A stretch of DNA of 64,000 nt, from positions 1 through 64,000 of the forward strand of contig NZ_JACJPI010000029.1 in the NCBI RefSeq assembly GCF_014695975.1, given 5' to 3'. Shown one piece after another: positions 45,081 to 53,706 of this stretch (its first letter is position 1; each line of letters begins with the position of its first letter). Below the pieces are notes generated by a model. That model was not told the DNA's origin. It was given only the letters and a program-made list of their open reading frames with translations, and searched no databases. A program made the translations under genes and the position numbers. The DNA is from Leptolyngbya sp. FACHB-321. Lineage in GTDB: Bacteria; Cyanobacteriota; Cyanobacteriia; Leptolyngbyales; Leptolyngbyaceae.

Positions 45081-45107
45081 ACATGGTCATCAGGAGGGAT
45101 AAATTCG

Positions 45108-45687
45108 ATGGTGGAAGAACCGCTAACCCTTAGCACAGAGGAAGACGCTCCAGTCACGGCAATTATCTCTCATGTCGTGCGTCCTGGGCGGGAACAAGGC
45201 TATGGAAGCATGGTTTCATGGCATCGCCGCCGATGCCCGACAGTTTAAAGGACATTTGGGTGTCAGCACCATTCGACCGCAGGATCATTCCCACCCTGAG
45301 TATGTGGTGATCCTCAAGTTTGATCGCTATGACAACCTCAAAGCCTGGCTAGAGTCCGGTGTTCGGCACGAATGGCTTGAACGATTACAACCCCTGATTG
45401 AAGAACCGGAGGCTATTCAAACCCTAACTGGCTTGGAAACCTGGTTTACCCTCCCAAACAAAACCATCAAGGCTCCTCCACCGAAATACAAGATGGCACT
45501 GGTGACTTGGCTGGGTGTGTTTGTCACTCTGGCTGTCGTCAGTCGCTTACTCGCTCCGCTGCTGTCCAACCTACCAATATTGCTCAATCAATTAATCACT
45601 ACCGGACTGGTCGTCGCCCTGCTCACTTACCTGATCATGCCTTACCTGACCAGGTTCTTCAAACGGTGGCTATACTCGAAACTCTAA
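45108..45687 (+). pseudogene. ABM-domain membrane protein with one-base frameshift
   Basis: From ATG 45108 the frame reads DAPVTAIISHVVRPGREQGY and then stops soon after. From about 45213 another frame continues EAWFHGIAADARQFKGHLGV, then LETWFTLP and two membrane segments (ALVTWLGVFVTLAVVSRL and TTGLVVALLTYLIMPYL). One extra G near 45213 explains the shift: deleting it joins both parts into a normal ABM-plus-membrane protein. It is a paralogue of the short ABM gene at 16.8-17.1 kb. A GGAGGG site precedes the ATG. It lies 27 bases after the porin. Confidence 0.82.
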
Positions 45688-45895
45688 GCGTCGGAGCGTC
45701 GCGTCTTTTCCCTCTGCGACAGCAAGTGACATGAGGGGAGAGGAAGGAGTAGTGACAAACTGTTGTGGCTAGTGCTTTCACAGGCTGTCTTTCATACCGC
45801 TGTAGCGAACGTTCCGCACGCTGTAAATTGTTTGGTGTTGCTTGTAGCTTGTGCCACAATCAATTCATAGAGTCTTACGTTGACGGGTTTTAAGC

Positions 45896-46651
45896 ATGGT
45901 TACTCAATTAGGTCTTTCACCAACTTCCACGCTTGCGGACGTGAGGACGGTCTTACAAAACGCAATTGCTCAGGAAGAAGCCACGATTAGCGCTGCTCAA
46001 GAGCGGCTGAATTGCTACCAACAACAGCTTGCAGCGTTGGCGGCACTCGTGTCGTTATCTGTGGAAACAACGAATGACGCACCAAACGGGACAGCGTCAA
46101 CGCCAGAAACAAACGGTACTAGCGCTGCTGTCTTGCTTACAGAAGCAAGTAATGATGCTTCTACTGATGCAGCGCCACCGGCTCGAACAATACCCAAACG
46201 GACAGGTGGCAAGACCACAGCCAAGACTACCAACAAAGCTGAATCCAAACGGTCAGTCGGCAAGGCCACAGCTAAAGCTACGGTCGTGGACGATCAGCCA
46301 CAAGCGCAAGAGACAACGGAGCCTGCTGAGGTTGCTCCGCCTGTAGCAGAGGTTGCACCGTCAGCGGCACCAGAAGTTTTAGCCGACCAACCGAAACTGC
46401 TGAAGCAGTTTAAGGGTAAGTCAATCCCAGAAGCCATTTTGCAGGTGCTTGAAGACCAACCGACAAAGGCATTAACTTCCAAGGAAATCACGAAAACTTT
46501 GTATGGCGCAACGTTACTGAAAGACGAGACGTTGGAGAAAAAACTAACGCGTCTGGTGGCTAACAACCTGACTCATGGTCTAAGGCGTAATGCGTGGCAG
46601 AAAACAGGCGAGAGCCCGTCTTTGTACCAATTATTGCCGTCCGCAGGTTAG
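45896..46651 (+). CDS. Coiled-coil and winged-helix-like protein
   Basis: A protein of 251 residues. Residues about 12-50 form a coiled coil (AIAQEEATISAAQERLNCYQ). A long Ala/Thr/Lys-rich linker (about 60-165) is basic and probably unfolded. The last 75 residues (SIPEAILQVLEDQPTKALTS, then LTRLVANNLTHGLRRNAW) look like a winged helix-turn-helix of the HARE/DpnI-C type. I infer a DNA-binding protein of the element. It is the only plus-strand gene of the right half of the block and converges with the DUF1998-type helicase gene, 44 bases away. Confidence 0.6.
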   Translation: MVTQLGLSPTSTLADVRTVLQNAIAQEEATISAAQERLNCYQQQLAALAALVSLSVETTNDAPNGTASTPETNGTSAAVLLTEASNDASTDAAPPARTIPKRTGGKTTAKTTNKAESKRSVGKATAKATVVDDQPQAQETTEPAEVAPPVAEVAPSAAPEVLADQPKLLKQFKGKSIPEAILQVLEDQPTKALTSKEITKTLYGATLLKDETLEKKLTRLVANNLTHGLRRNAWQKTGESPSLYQLLPSAG

Positions 46652-46695
46652 CAAACGACTTGGTTGCTGAAGCAGCCAGAGGGCTTAGCTAAAGC

Positions 46696-49593
46696 TCAGA
46701 CTGCCTCTAGGCTAGCTGTTTGTGCTTCCGCTGTGCCTTGTGCTTCCGCTTCTGGCTTGGCCTTGTCAGGTACAGTGACCAACGTTTCTGTTTGTTCTGT
46801 TTCCAGGAATGCTTTAAGCAACGCTACACCCAGCGGTTTGTAAAGCGCTTCATTGTCATCCAGGCAACTTGTGTGAGTCAAGCAACGAGGACAGCCTACG
46901 TTCTGACAGTCGCATTCTTGTGAGAGTTGGAGTGCATTGCGAGCGACTGTTTGTATATGCTCAAACATATATTCAGTCGCCCCCGTACCCGCGTCAACCG
47001 TGTCCATTAGAACGCTTTCTACGTCCATGCCGGGACCTTTTGTTTGGAGGCTATCTTCAATGTCCTGGGTTGAATAGCGATCACCGAGCGGCAACGCAAT
47101 GATCAGCGCGTGGAGGAAGGAGTGCAGCCCGAGTGCGATCGGGTCGGTTTCGCCCAAGACTTGTTCATGTAATGGCAGTTTGCCGCCATGTTGAAGCTTT
47201 ACGCCCCGGTTGTGCTGCTTCACCCATTGCCGCAAGTGTGCTTTGAGTGACTCGCTAGCCGCCAAGGTCATGGTGGGACATTCAATGCTGTACCCAATGA
47301 TTGCCTCTGGTTCAAACAGCACTTCTGCCAGTAAGTCTTGCTTAACCAACTTGAGCTTTAAGCTTTGTCGGCAACCTTCACAGCGTGAAACTCTACTGCT
47401 AGTCAGGTCAACGGCACGCTTTTTGCAACCGTTGGTCTCACAGCTTAGGACTTGAATGGCCTCCCACTCCTGCGCTCCAACGACACGCGAGTCTACTTTA
47501 GACCAGTCAAGCCGCAACGTGAGCGCACCGAAAGCGCCTAAGTTCAGCACTTTCTGAGCGATCTTCCGTGCCACGGTTAAGTCAGACTCCTCAATGGCCT
47601 GCGTGAAGCGGTTTACGCCTTGAATCGGATCCAGTTTAACTGCATTAGTTTCGGGTCTGAGCCCTTGTGAACGAAACTGGTTCAGTTTCCCGGTGCCGTC
47701 TTGCACTTTATAAATTGCACCAGGAAAGACTTCCCGCATGGCGTTGTTAAAGGCTAGCGTTTCCAGTACTTCGCCATTGGTTGTGTTAATCAACTTAATG
47801 GAGTTGGGTCGATTACCGCGCACAGGAATGTCGTAGTAGGGACGACCTTTCGCATACATATAGGCCAAATTTTGGCTCTGTAGCAGCTTGCCTTGTCTTA
47901 ACAACTCCCCGGCAATCACTTCGCCTGCTTCGCCAAAGAAGAGACTAACTTCTTCCGACTTGAGACCGCTTTCAGCTGCCGCTGACAGGAGGTGCTGCGC
48001 TAGTCTAATGGGGTAATGTGGGTCGAGAAGGGCCGCTTCGACTTGACCGTTGATTAACGCTTGAGGGTGCCTTACATAGTAGTAATCGAGGTTCGTGTTG
48101 TTGCTAGGGACGAAGATACAGAGTCCTGGCACTTGTCCCCTTCCAGCACGTCCCCACCGCTGACGAAGGTCTGAGAGTTTTGGAAAGCCCCAGACAATTG
48201 AACAGTCCAGTTCAGGCATATCAACGCCTGCTTGAAGGCTAGAGGTGGAGAACACCAAGCGGACGCCGCCATCTTTGATCCCTTGAATGACTTGACGCTT
48301 CAGGTCATTGTTGACTGAGCTATTGAACAATTTCACTGTGTTCAACAGCCCACTTTGACCCAGTCGCTTGAGTCCTCTACCCACGGTTTCCATAAGCTTC
48401 TTGCTCCCGTTGCGAGAGTTAAAGAAGACAATACCAACTAGATCCGTATCGATGAGTAGCTTCTCGACCAAACGAGCAACAGTGCTCGCAGAGTTGGACT
48501 GGTGATTGAAGATCAGTGTGACTCGTCCTGGGCTCGGCGCACCGTTCTGAGCATCGTCAATGACGCGGACTGGGGGCCGCTCCAGTGGGTGGTTGCGTTG
48601 AGTGAGGGTGTTGGCTAACTCTGCCTGGTTAGACACCGTTGCGGAGCAGACAATATACTGTAACGACCACGGGTCACCACCAACTTGGCTGAGGCTCAGT
48701 CTCAACCGCATGAGCATGCCCGCCAAATGGGCACCCATGACGCCTACTTCTTCGTGACCTTCGTCAATCACAATGTACTTGAGACGGCTCAGGAACTCTG
48801 TGTACTTCGCATATTTAGGGTCTCTAGCCCGCCGGATGAGCCCATTGAGACAGTCTGGATTGATCAAAACCACCTGGGGCTGATCATTGAACATGCTTAA
48901 GCGGTGCTCCTGTTCAATGCCGCCATGAATTTTGCCACAGACAAGGCTGTCGTCGCCAGTCAGCTCCATGAGGGTTGCCATTTTCTCAAACTGGTCATCC
49001 ATCAGTTGATTAGACGGCACGATCATGAGCGTTGTATGACCATAAGTTAGCGCTCCTTCCAGGATGGGCAAGCTGAAGGCCAATGTTTTACCGCTGTTCG
49101 TGTCCGTTGAGAGTACGAGGTCTTCTCCGTCTCTCAAGGCGTTATAAGCTATTACCTGGTGGGAGAACAATCTGTTAATGCCTTTAGCTGCTAAAGCTGT
49201 TTTGAGTGGGGCTGCTAAAGTCTCCGGGATTGAGACGTATTGACCGTCTCGGGGTGGAGCAACGTTAAGATGGCGTAACTGAGTCTCCCACTCCTGCGCT
49301 AGCATCTGGTATGGCGCATAGGGAATGGCTTCAATGTCTCGACTGGTGGTGAGTGCTGGATTGGACTGCGGTGGCAGTAATGTGCCAGCGCTGACGGCTT
49401 CTAAACAGTCATCAATGTCAAAGGCCTCTGGTTGATGATCAAACAGGATTGTGGCAAAGTTGCCTAGCAGAACTTTGACCACGCCTCTACCGTAGGTCGG
49501 ACTGAAAACAACGCTATGCTGCTTGAGCCAGTCTGGTTTTGGGGTTTGAGCCTTGCTGATTGACTGTATGAGGTTGCTGTAATCGTCTGTCAT
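46696..49593 (-). CDS. DEAD/DEAH helicase with DUF1998-like C-terminus (MrfA/YprA-like)
   Basis: A protein of 965 residues. Motif I is STDTNSGKT (Lys169), motif II is IDEGH (Asp277-His280), and later motifs include CSATV, FSTSSLQAGVDMP and WGRAGRGQ. Near residue 740 a zinc-ribbon-like C-x4-C...C-x2-C cluster (CETNGC ... CEGC) appears; the C-terminal part has a second cluster (CDCQNVGCPRCL) preceded by a D-A-G-x-G loop, as in DUF1998/MZB proteins such as MrfA and DrmA. The N-terminal 40 residues (VVFSPTYGRGVVKVL) form a small barrel. It should unwind or translocate on nucleic acid. The first cluster is an extra compared with plain MrfA. Confidence 0.85.
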   Translation of the reverse strand: MTDDYSNLIQSISKAQTPKPDWLKQHSVVFSPTYGRGVVKVLLGNFATILFDHQPEAFDIDDCLEAVSAGTLLPPQSNPALTTSRDIEAIPYAPYQMLAQEWETQLRHLNVAPPRDGQYVSIPETLAAPLKTALAAKGINRLFSHQVIAYNALRDGEDLVLSTDTNSGKTLAFSLPILEGALTYGHTTLMIVPSNQLMDDQFEKMATLMELTGDDSLVCGKIHGGIEQEHRLSMFNDQPQVVLINPDCLNGLIRRARDPKYAKYTEFLSRLKYIVIDEGHEEVGVMGAHLAGMLMRLRLSLSQVGGDPWSLQYIVCSATVSNQAELANTLTQRNHPLERPPVRVIDDAQNGAPSPGRVTLIFNHQSNSASTVARLVEKLLIDTDLVGIVFFNSRNGSKKLMETVGRGLKRLGQSGLLNTVKLFNSSVNNDLKRQVIQGIKDGGVRLVFSTSSLQAGVDMPELDCSIVWGFPKLSDLRQRWGRAGRGQVPGLCIFVPSNNTNLDYYYVRHPQALINGQVEAALLDPHYPIRLAQHLLSAAAESGLKSEEVSLFFGEAGEVIAGELLRQGKLLQSQNLAYMYAKGRPYYDIPVRGNRPNSIKLINTTNGEVLETLAFNNAMREVFPGAIYKVQDGTGKLNQFRSQGLRPETNAVKLDPIQGVNRFTQAIEESDLTVARKIAQKVLNLGAFGALTLRLDWSKVDSRVVGAQEWEAIQVLSCETNGCKKRAVDLTSSRVSRCEGCRQSLKLKLVKQDLLAEVLFEPEAIIGYSIECPTMTLAASESLKAHLRQWVKQHNRGVKLQHGGKLPLHEQVLGETDPIALGLHSFLHALIIALPLGDRYSTQDIEDSLQTKGPGMDVESVLMDTVDAGTGATEYMFEHIQTVARNALQLSQECDCQNVGCPRCLTHTSCLDDNEALYKPLGVALLKAFLETEQTETLVTVPDKAKPEAEAQGTAEAQTASLEAV

Positions 49594-49700
49594 GAGCGGT
49601 GCGATCGTAAATTGTGCCCTGAGCTGCGATAGCGAGTCGAGCGGTGGGCAGAGGTAGGGGAAAGGAACAAGAAAAAAGAAATGACTAGCCCAACTTCAAC

Positions 49701-49718
49701 GTGGTGTCGAGACACCAC
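49701..49718. terminator. Hairpin after the ThiF-like gene
   Basis: An 8-base stem with a 2-base loop lies 15 bases after the stop of the ThiF-like gene and is followed on the minus strand by a T-rich stretch about 20 bases further on. It could end the PRTRC-like transcript before the helicase gene. The loop is very short, so cruciform or protein-binding roles are also possible. Confidence 0.45.
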
Positions 49719-49732
49719 TACTCGCTTAGCTT

Positions 49733-50596
49733 TCAGGTGCTTTTGACGTTAACTAAGGCGTCTTCTATAGCTGCAGGTGAAGTGGCATAGCTCACTTGTT
49801 TCCCTGTACTCAGGTCGAAGTAACTGGCCCAGTACTTCAGGTCGCAGGTGACCAGTAATTTGGTGAGCATAGCAGCACCGATCGCTGCGGTCATTTGGTT
49901 AACGGCTGGCATTTGTGCATTCGTCATGGCCAGTTGAGCACAGCTCTGCTCTCCTACTGTTTTAGTCTTTAACTGACTTGACTGCTCCGTGACGAGTTCC
50001 GGGTGTATACAAGCAGCAGACGGAGTGATCGTACAAACGCTACTCAGGTAGAACGCGGTCTTGAGTCTCTCGACTTGATTAGCGCTGCCCAGGACAACTT
50101 GCCCGGTATCCAAGCCGTTGCCTAAGTCCAACCACCAGACCCGAGGGCTGCGTTCCTGGTTGTTCTGCTCTAAACACTGGGCAAGTGCTGCTCTGCCTGC
50201 CGGGTTGTCAACGCACCCAAGGAGTATGGTCAACTCACTGTAGTAATGCAGCATGTTACTCTCAAAGCTTGCTGGTATGGCCTTAATCGTGACGCCCCAC
50301 TTGGCGCTATACCGAAGCGCTAGCGTTTGCGCTTTGTTGAGCCCGATTTCGGCCGCTGAAAAATTCTGCCGTGGGATATTGCCCTTTTCAACGTGGTCAG
50401 GGTCAATAAAGAGGAGGTCGACTTTTTGACCTTGCTGGGTTAGCAGACTGCCTACGCGCGCAATCGCTTCCGCCATGTGTGAACCGTTACCACCGCACCC
50501 CACCAGAACAATTTTGAGCTGCTGGTAGTCGTCTCGTAGGCGTATCGGTACTGACTGAGTCGTTTTAGCAGCCGTAAGCTTCGTTGTGGGTGGCAT
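49733..50596 (-). CDS. PRTRC-type ThiF/E1-like protein
   Basis: A protein of 287 residues. It has an E1-type nucleotide-binding start (KIVLVGCGGNGSHMAEAI, with G33-x-G-G-x-G38), an acidic end of the second strand (LLFIDPDHVEKGNIPRQNF, with the N/R pair that E1-like enzymes use for ATP), and a C-terminal part with Cys219 in GEQSCAQL that could be the thioester Cys. E1-like enzymes adenylate the C-terminus of a small protein. It begins directly after the stop of the E2-like gene, so both are translated together. Together with that gene and the E/C/F-like genes it makes up the core of a PRTRC cassette. Confidence 0.85.
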   Translation of the reverse strand: MPPTTKLTAAKTTQSVPIRLRDDYQQLKIVLVGCGGNGSHMAEAIARVGSLLTQQGQKVDLLFIDPDHVEKGNIPRQNFSAAEIGLNKAQTLALRYSAKWGVTIKAIPASFESNMLHYYSELTILLGCVDNPAGRAALAQCLEQNNQERSPRVWWLDLGNGLDTGQVVLGSANQVERLKTAFYLSSVCTITPSAACIHPELVTEQSSQLKTKTVGEQSCAQLAMTNAQMPAVNQMTAAIGAAMLTKLLVTCDLKYWASYFDLSTGKQVSYATSPAAIEDALVNVKST

Positions 50597-51343
50597 TTAC
50601 TTCTCCTCCAGTGTTTTCTTGATCACGCCCTCAACACTGCTGTCAAAATAGCTGTTGTAGCGCACCAGGTCGGCTTGAGGGTACTTTGCTTTACCGTCCA
50701 CTGCCCGTAACTGTAACCGCACGTCGTCAGCGTACGCCTTAGACCTGTTTGTACAGGACTCAGCTGTAAAGGCACCGTTGATCCAGGTTTCCCAACTGCT
50801 ATTAGCAGTTTGCAGGCTTGCGGGCGGGTGCTGGTTGGCGCCAAAACAAACGCGTCCATTTTGGGCCACGTTTGGGAGTGGTGCGTGAAAGACGTACGTG
50901 TCCGGCTTGAACGCCGCTGTCTTCACTGCCCAGACATAGAGGTTGTGGTCAACGACTAGGATGACCAGACTGGGTAACGGTACGCGTAGGACGCTCTGTT
51001 GCGGCTGGGGCTCTGCCAGGCTCAGAGTGTAGACCTGTGCTGGTTTGAAGAGAACAACCCACTCTTTGCCGTGCCCGTGCCCCCAACGCACAACGTTAGC
51101 CGGTAGCCACCCGCTGTCACTGAAGATCGCGTTAAAGGCGCTTTTCACATCTTCGGGGCTGACGAACTTCGACGTGTGGACATGCTTTTCACGGCTACAG
51201 AACAGTAGCTGCCCGTCTTCTAGAAAGATCAGCTCAGCCACTGCGTCCTTAAGTGCATGTGGTGGTGGCCTTAGCACTTCTTGCAGCAGCCCTGGCGGCA
51301 TGAGCTGCGGTGTTGACATTGAAGTCGTCTCAGTTTCAGTCAT
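50597..51343 (-). CDS. PRTRC protein B-like (E2-fold) protein
   Basis: A protein of 248 residues. The N-terminal half is beta-rich (AELIFLEDGQLLFCSREK). The C-terminal half contains VFHAPLPNVAQNGRVCFGAN with Cys166, which matches the place of the active Cys in the E2-like family typical of PRTRC protein B (N-x-x-x-x-G-x-V-C-x-G). This suggests it accepts or handles a ubiquitin-like protein passed by the ThiF-like partner. The following gene starts at the stop codon. The N-terminal part has no known family. Assignment rests on this motif plus gene order. Confidence 0.75.
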   Translation of the reverse strand: MTETETTSMSTPQLMPPGLLQEVLRPPPHALKDAVAELIFLEDGQLLFCSREKHVHTSKFVSPEDVKSAFNAIFSDSGWLPANVVRWGHGHGKEWVVLFKPAQVYTLSLAEPQPQQSVLRVPLPSLVILVVDHNLYVWAVKTAAFKPDTYVFHAPLPNVAQNGRVCFGANQHPPASLQTANSSWETWINGAFTAESCTNRSKAYADDVRLQLRAVDGKAKYPQADLVRYNSYFDSSVEGVIKKTLEEK

Positions 51344-51467
51344 AAGTCGAAAGCAGCAGTGTAAATGTCCCCCTGATCACTGCTGTGGTCAAGCGTGAAG
51401 GGAAAGGGGAAAGAAAAGAGCTTGCTAGGGACGAGCGATCACCCCGCCTTGTGGTCACTTCGTGTTA

Positions 51468-52397
51468 CTACCCGTAGACCAGTTGTTCGTAGTGACGCCG
51501 GGTCTCGCGAAACTCGCGGAGCCTTTCACCGCGGACAAAGTCAGTGCTGTTGATTGTGGTGACAAGCGGTAGTTCTAGCTGCTGGTACGGGTTATCTGGG
51601 TCATTTGCAGCGGCGTTCCAGACTCGCACCAGCGCTTTGATCCGCTCAGGGTTGGTAGACAGCCAGTCATTAAGTGCGTTGAAATGCTCTACAGCGACTT
51701 TTGCCGTTTCGTACTCTTGCGTCAGATGCTCAATGTTTTCATGGCACCACTCACAATTGAATGGGTCCATATCGTTGCTGTCGATCCAGACATTATCTGA
51801 GTTGTACTCGATGAGATTAAACGCCTCGGCTAAGTATCGGAGTGGGCTGTTTAGTTTGTCACACTCATTTTTCAACCGTTCAGCTGTCACTTTTTTCACT
51901 GACGCGGACCTTTGCAGGTCACTACCTTCTAGTTGGTAGACCTTAACAAGCTGCTCCCAACAAAACTCGTCTGTCAAGGCGAGATAACAGTGCAGGAGGC
52001 AGTCTAACTCGTCCCAGGACAATTCTGTCCAGTCAGGCTTGATGGCATACACTACCAGGCTGTCGTAAAACTCTTCACAAGCACGCTCACAGGGAAACCG
52101 AAACTCGTCCAAGAGGTCAAAAAACTCCAGTTCACGCTCCGTGTGAGATTCCAAGCTCACTACTTCTGTAGACTTGGTGCTGTGCTGCCACTGGTAGGGA
52201 AAGTAGTCCTGATAGAGTTCCAAGAGTGTTAGGCGGAGCTTGATGTGACTAAAAAGCCAATCTGGACTTGTAGCCTGGTACTGGTTTTGAGCCTGTGCTA
52301 ACCACTCGAGTCGTTCAGAGTGGAACTTTGTGCCTTCAGTCAGCCCGCTTAGACCTTGGCTGAGGCAGTGAAGCTGGCTAGGCTTAGAGTGGTGCAT
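51468..52397 (-). CDS. PRTRC protein F-like protein (by position)
   Basis: A protein of 309 residues, mostly helical and acidic, with no catalytic motif. Its place between the C-like and B-like genes is that of PRTRC protein F, and its size fits; the sequence alone does not settle it. A C-x2-C pair with a nearby His (CEWCHENIEH) near residue 220 could bind metal. I chose ATG 52397 (MHHSKPS) because the longer frame would overlap the previous gene by 95 bases; this start leaves a 14-base overlap. It belongs to the tightly packed E-C-X-F run. Confidence 0.5.
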   Translation of the reverse strand: MHHSKPSQLHCLSQGLSGLTEGTKFHSERLEWLAQAQNQYQATSPDWLFSHIKLRLTLLELYQDYFPYQWQHSTKSTEVVSLESHTERELEFFDLLDEFRFPCERACEEFYDSLVVYAIKPDWTELSWDELDCLLHCYLALTDEFCWEQLVKVYQLEGSDLQRSASVKKVTAERLKNECDKLNSPLRYLAEAFNLIEYNSDNVWIDSNDMDPFNCEWCHENIEHLTQEYETAKVAVEHFNALNDWLSTNPERIKALVRVWNAAANDPDNPYQQLELPLVTTINSTDFVRGERLREFRETRRHYEQLVYG

Positions 52398-52686
52398 ACA
52401 GGCTGCTACGACTGGGTAGGTCTCGAAGCTTTTGGATGCTATCTTTGACAGTCTGCTGACTCTCCTTGCCCGCCTCAATGGTTGCTGTCAAGCTGTCCTT
52501 ATGCAGGAATAAGGTGCCAATGTCCAGGTTGCCAAACGTGTACTGCAGGTACAGTTCGTAGTACAACCTGGTACAAGGGTTAATCGTTTCTGGTGTAGCA
52601 ATCAGAGCTGCCACAACCAGGGAAAGCTGTTTCGCTCTGGTCATGGGTACCGTAATTGAAGGGTTGGGAGACTCTAGCTCAGCCAT
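52384..52686 (-). CDS. Small unknown protein inside the PRTRC-like run
   Basis: A protein of 100 residues, helical (KQLSLVVAALIATPETI, then TRLYYELYLQYTFGNLD). It overlaps the C-like gene by 8 bases and the F-like gene by 14, so it is surely translated with them. It does not match any PRTRC protein I know by size and pattern, and it occupies an extra slot in the cassette. Confidence 0.6.
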   Translation of the reverse strand: MAELESPNPSITVPMTRAKQLSLVVAALIATPETINPCTRLYYELYLQYTFGNLDIGTLFLHKDSLTATIEAGKESQQTVKDSIQKLRDLPSRSSLYAPL

Positions 52687-52951
52687 TGCGATCTGCCTGT
52701 TTCGTGAGTTTGACCGCGCCGTCTGTGCCCCGTTCTAGCAGCGCATTGGCAGCCATGCTCACACCATGCTCTGTCAGTACGGAGCGGAGTAAGTCGTCTT
52801 GAGCCGCGATCGCGGCCGGTACCGCAATGCTTTCTTCACCAGTCGGCGAGACAATGGTGACGTTAACGTCGCCTTCAATAAGCCGTTCTAGAACAACACC
52901 TGTCTCTGTAGTTGTCTCTTGTCCTGTATTCGCGGTCGTTTCGCTAGTCAT
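52679..52951 (-). CDS. PRTRC protein C-like small protein
   Basis: A protein of 90 residues. The core (VVLERLIEGDVNVTIVSPTG, then IAAQDDLLRSVLTEHGV) has the strand-turn-strand-helix pattern of a beta-grasp protein, with a following strand (GTDGAVKLTKQ). PRTRC protein C is of similar size and has been discussed as ubiquitin-like; the C-terminus here is ...DRNG, not a GG. It overlaps the E-like gene by four bases (ATGA). If the E1/E2-like pair acts on a protein tag, this is the first candidate. Family call is by gene order and length. Confidence 0.5.
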   Translation of the reverse strand: MTSETTANTGQETTTETGVVLERLIEGDVNVTIVSPTGEESIAVPAAIAAQDDLLRSVLTEHGVSMAANALLERGTDGAVKLTKQADRNG

Positions 52952-53649
52952 AACGTTTTGCTGGCTCCTTTGGGGAAACTAAGTTTGAGTTGTGTCTTCA
53001 CGCTTGTTGTACTTTGAATCCGTTTGGTGGTGGCACTGGCTGTCACATGTTCGGGTCGTGAGTCTTTCCCTTTTTTATGGGTGACAGGGCGTTTAGCAGC
53101 CAGAGCGGCAGCTTTTGCTTCAGCTTCAGCCTTACGTTTTGGCAAGGTAACGGTTCGGTAACGCTCTATGAGTGCTAGGACTGACTTGGGAAGTTGCAAA
53201 GCACCCTCATGCAAAGGCGCGATGAACTCAGGCAGAACGCTTTTGCCAGTGCCGTTCTTGCTGTGGACGCTAACAATCACCTGTCGTCCGGCAGCGCCTT
53301 CTGCAAGTGGTAGGAAACTCAAGCTGAGCGTCAGTACCGACTCTTCGTAGTTAAATGGGTCAACAGGCTGCGGTAGTGCGGCTTGAGGTGTTTGAGCTTC
53401 AGCGTCGTCGCCTGGTTTAGCGGGTTCAACAGCTGTGGTGAGCGTGTCTGCTGTCACTGCTGCTTCGGCTGCACCTGTGTCTCTGCGGGTCGGCGTTTCT
53501 GGTTGGTCAGCTATCGTAGCCCCAGCAGCAGCTTTGGTAGCGACCTTGCTGGTAGTCTTTTGGGCTTGAGTCTGAGTACCACCATTGCTGCGTCTCGCTT
53601 TCGGTGGCGGGTCAGTGTTTGGCATAGCGTTGCACAAGTGAGCGTTCAC
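52948..53649 (-). CDS. PRTRC protein E-like protein
   Basis: A protein of 233 residues. After an unfolded Ala/Thr-rich region (to about residue 105) follows a domain with SVLTLSLSFLPLAEGAAGRQ, VIVSVHSKN and FIAPLHEGALQLPKSVLALI, which resembles PRTRC protein E in its beta-beta-helix pattern. A basic, Ala/Lys-rich tail comes after. The start can be GTG 53649 or ATG 53625 (MPNTDPP). It is first in the run E-C-X-F and overlaps the next gene. Confidence is from pattern plus order. Confidence 0.6.
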   Translation of the reverse strand: MNAHLCNAMPNTDPPPKARRSNGGTQTQAQKTTSKVATKAAAGATIADQPETPTRRDTGAAEAAVTADTLTTAVEPAKPGDDAEAQTPQAALPQPVDPFNYEESVLTLSLSFLPLAEGAAGRQVIVSVHSKNGTGKSVLPEFIAPLHEGALQLPKSVLALIERYRTVTLPKRKAEAEAKAAALAAKRPVTHKKGKDSRPEHVTASATTKRIQSTTSVKTQLKLSFPKGASKTL

Positions 53650-53706
53650 CCTGGTAACAAAGTGGTAGGAGGGCTGAGCGGTAGAAGGGGAAGCAGCTTA
53701 CCGTTT

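Noticed and set aside
51468-52397. JAB-type protease (PRTRC A)
   Set aside because: No E-x-n-H-x-H-x10-D pattern was found in this or any neighbouring protein, so protein A is missing from the window or lost.
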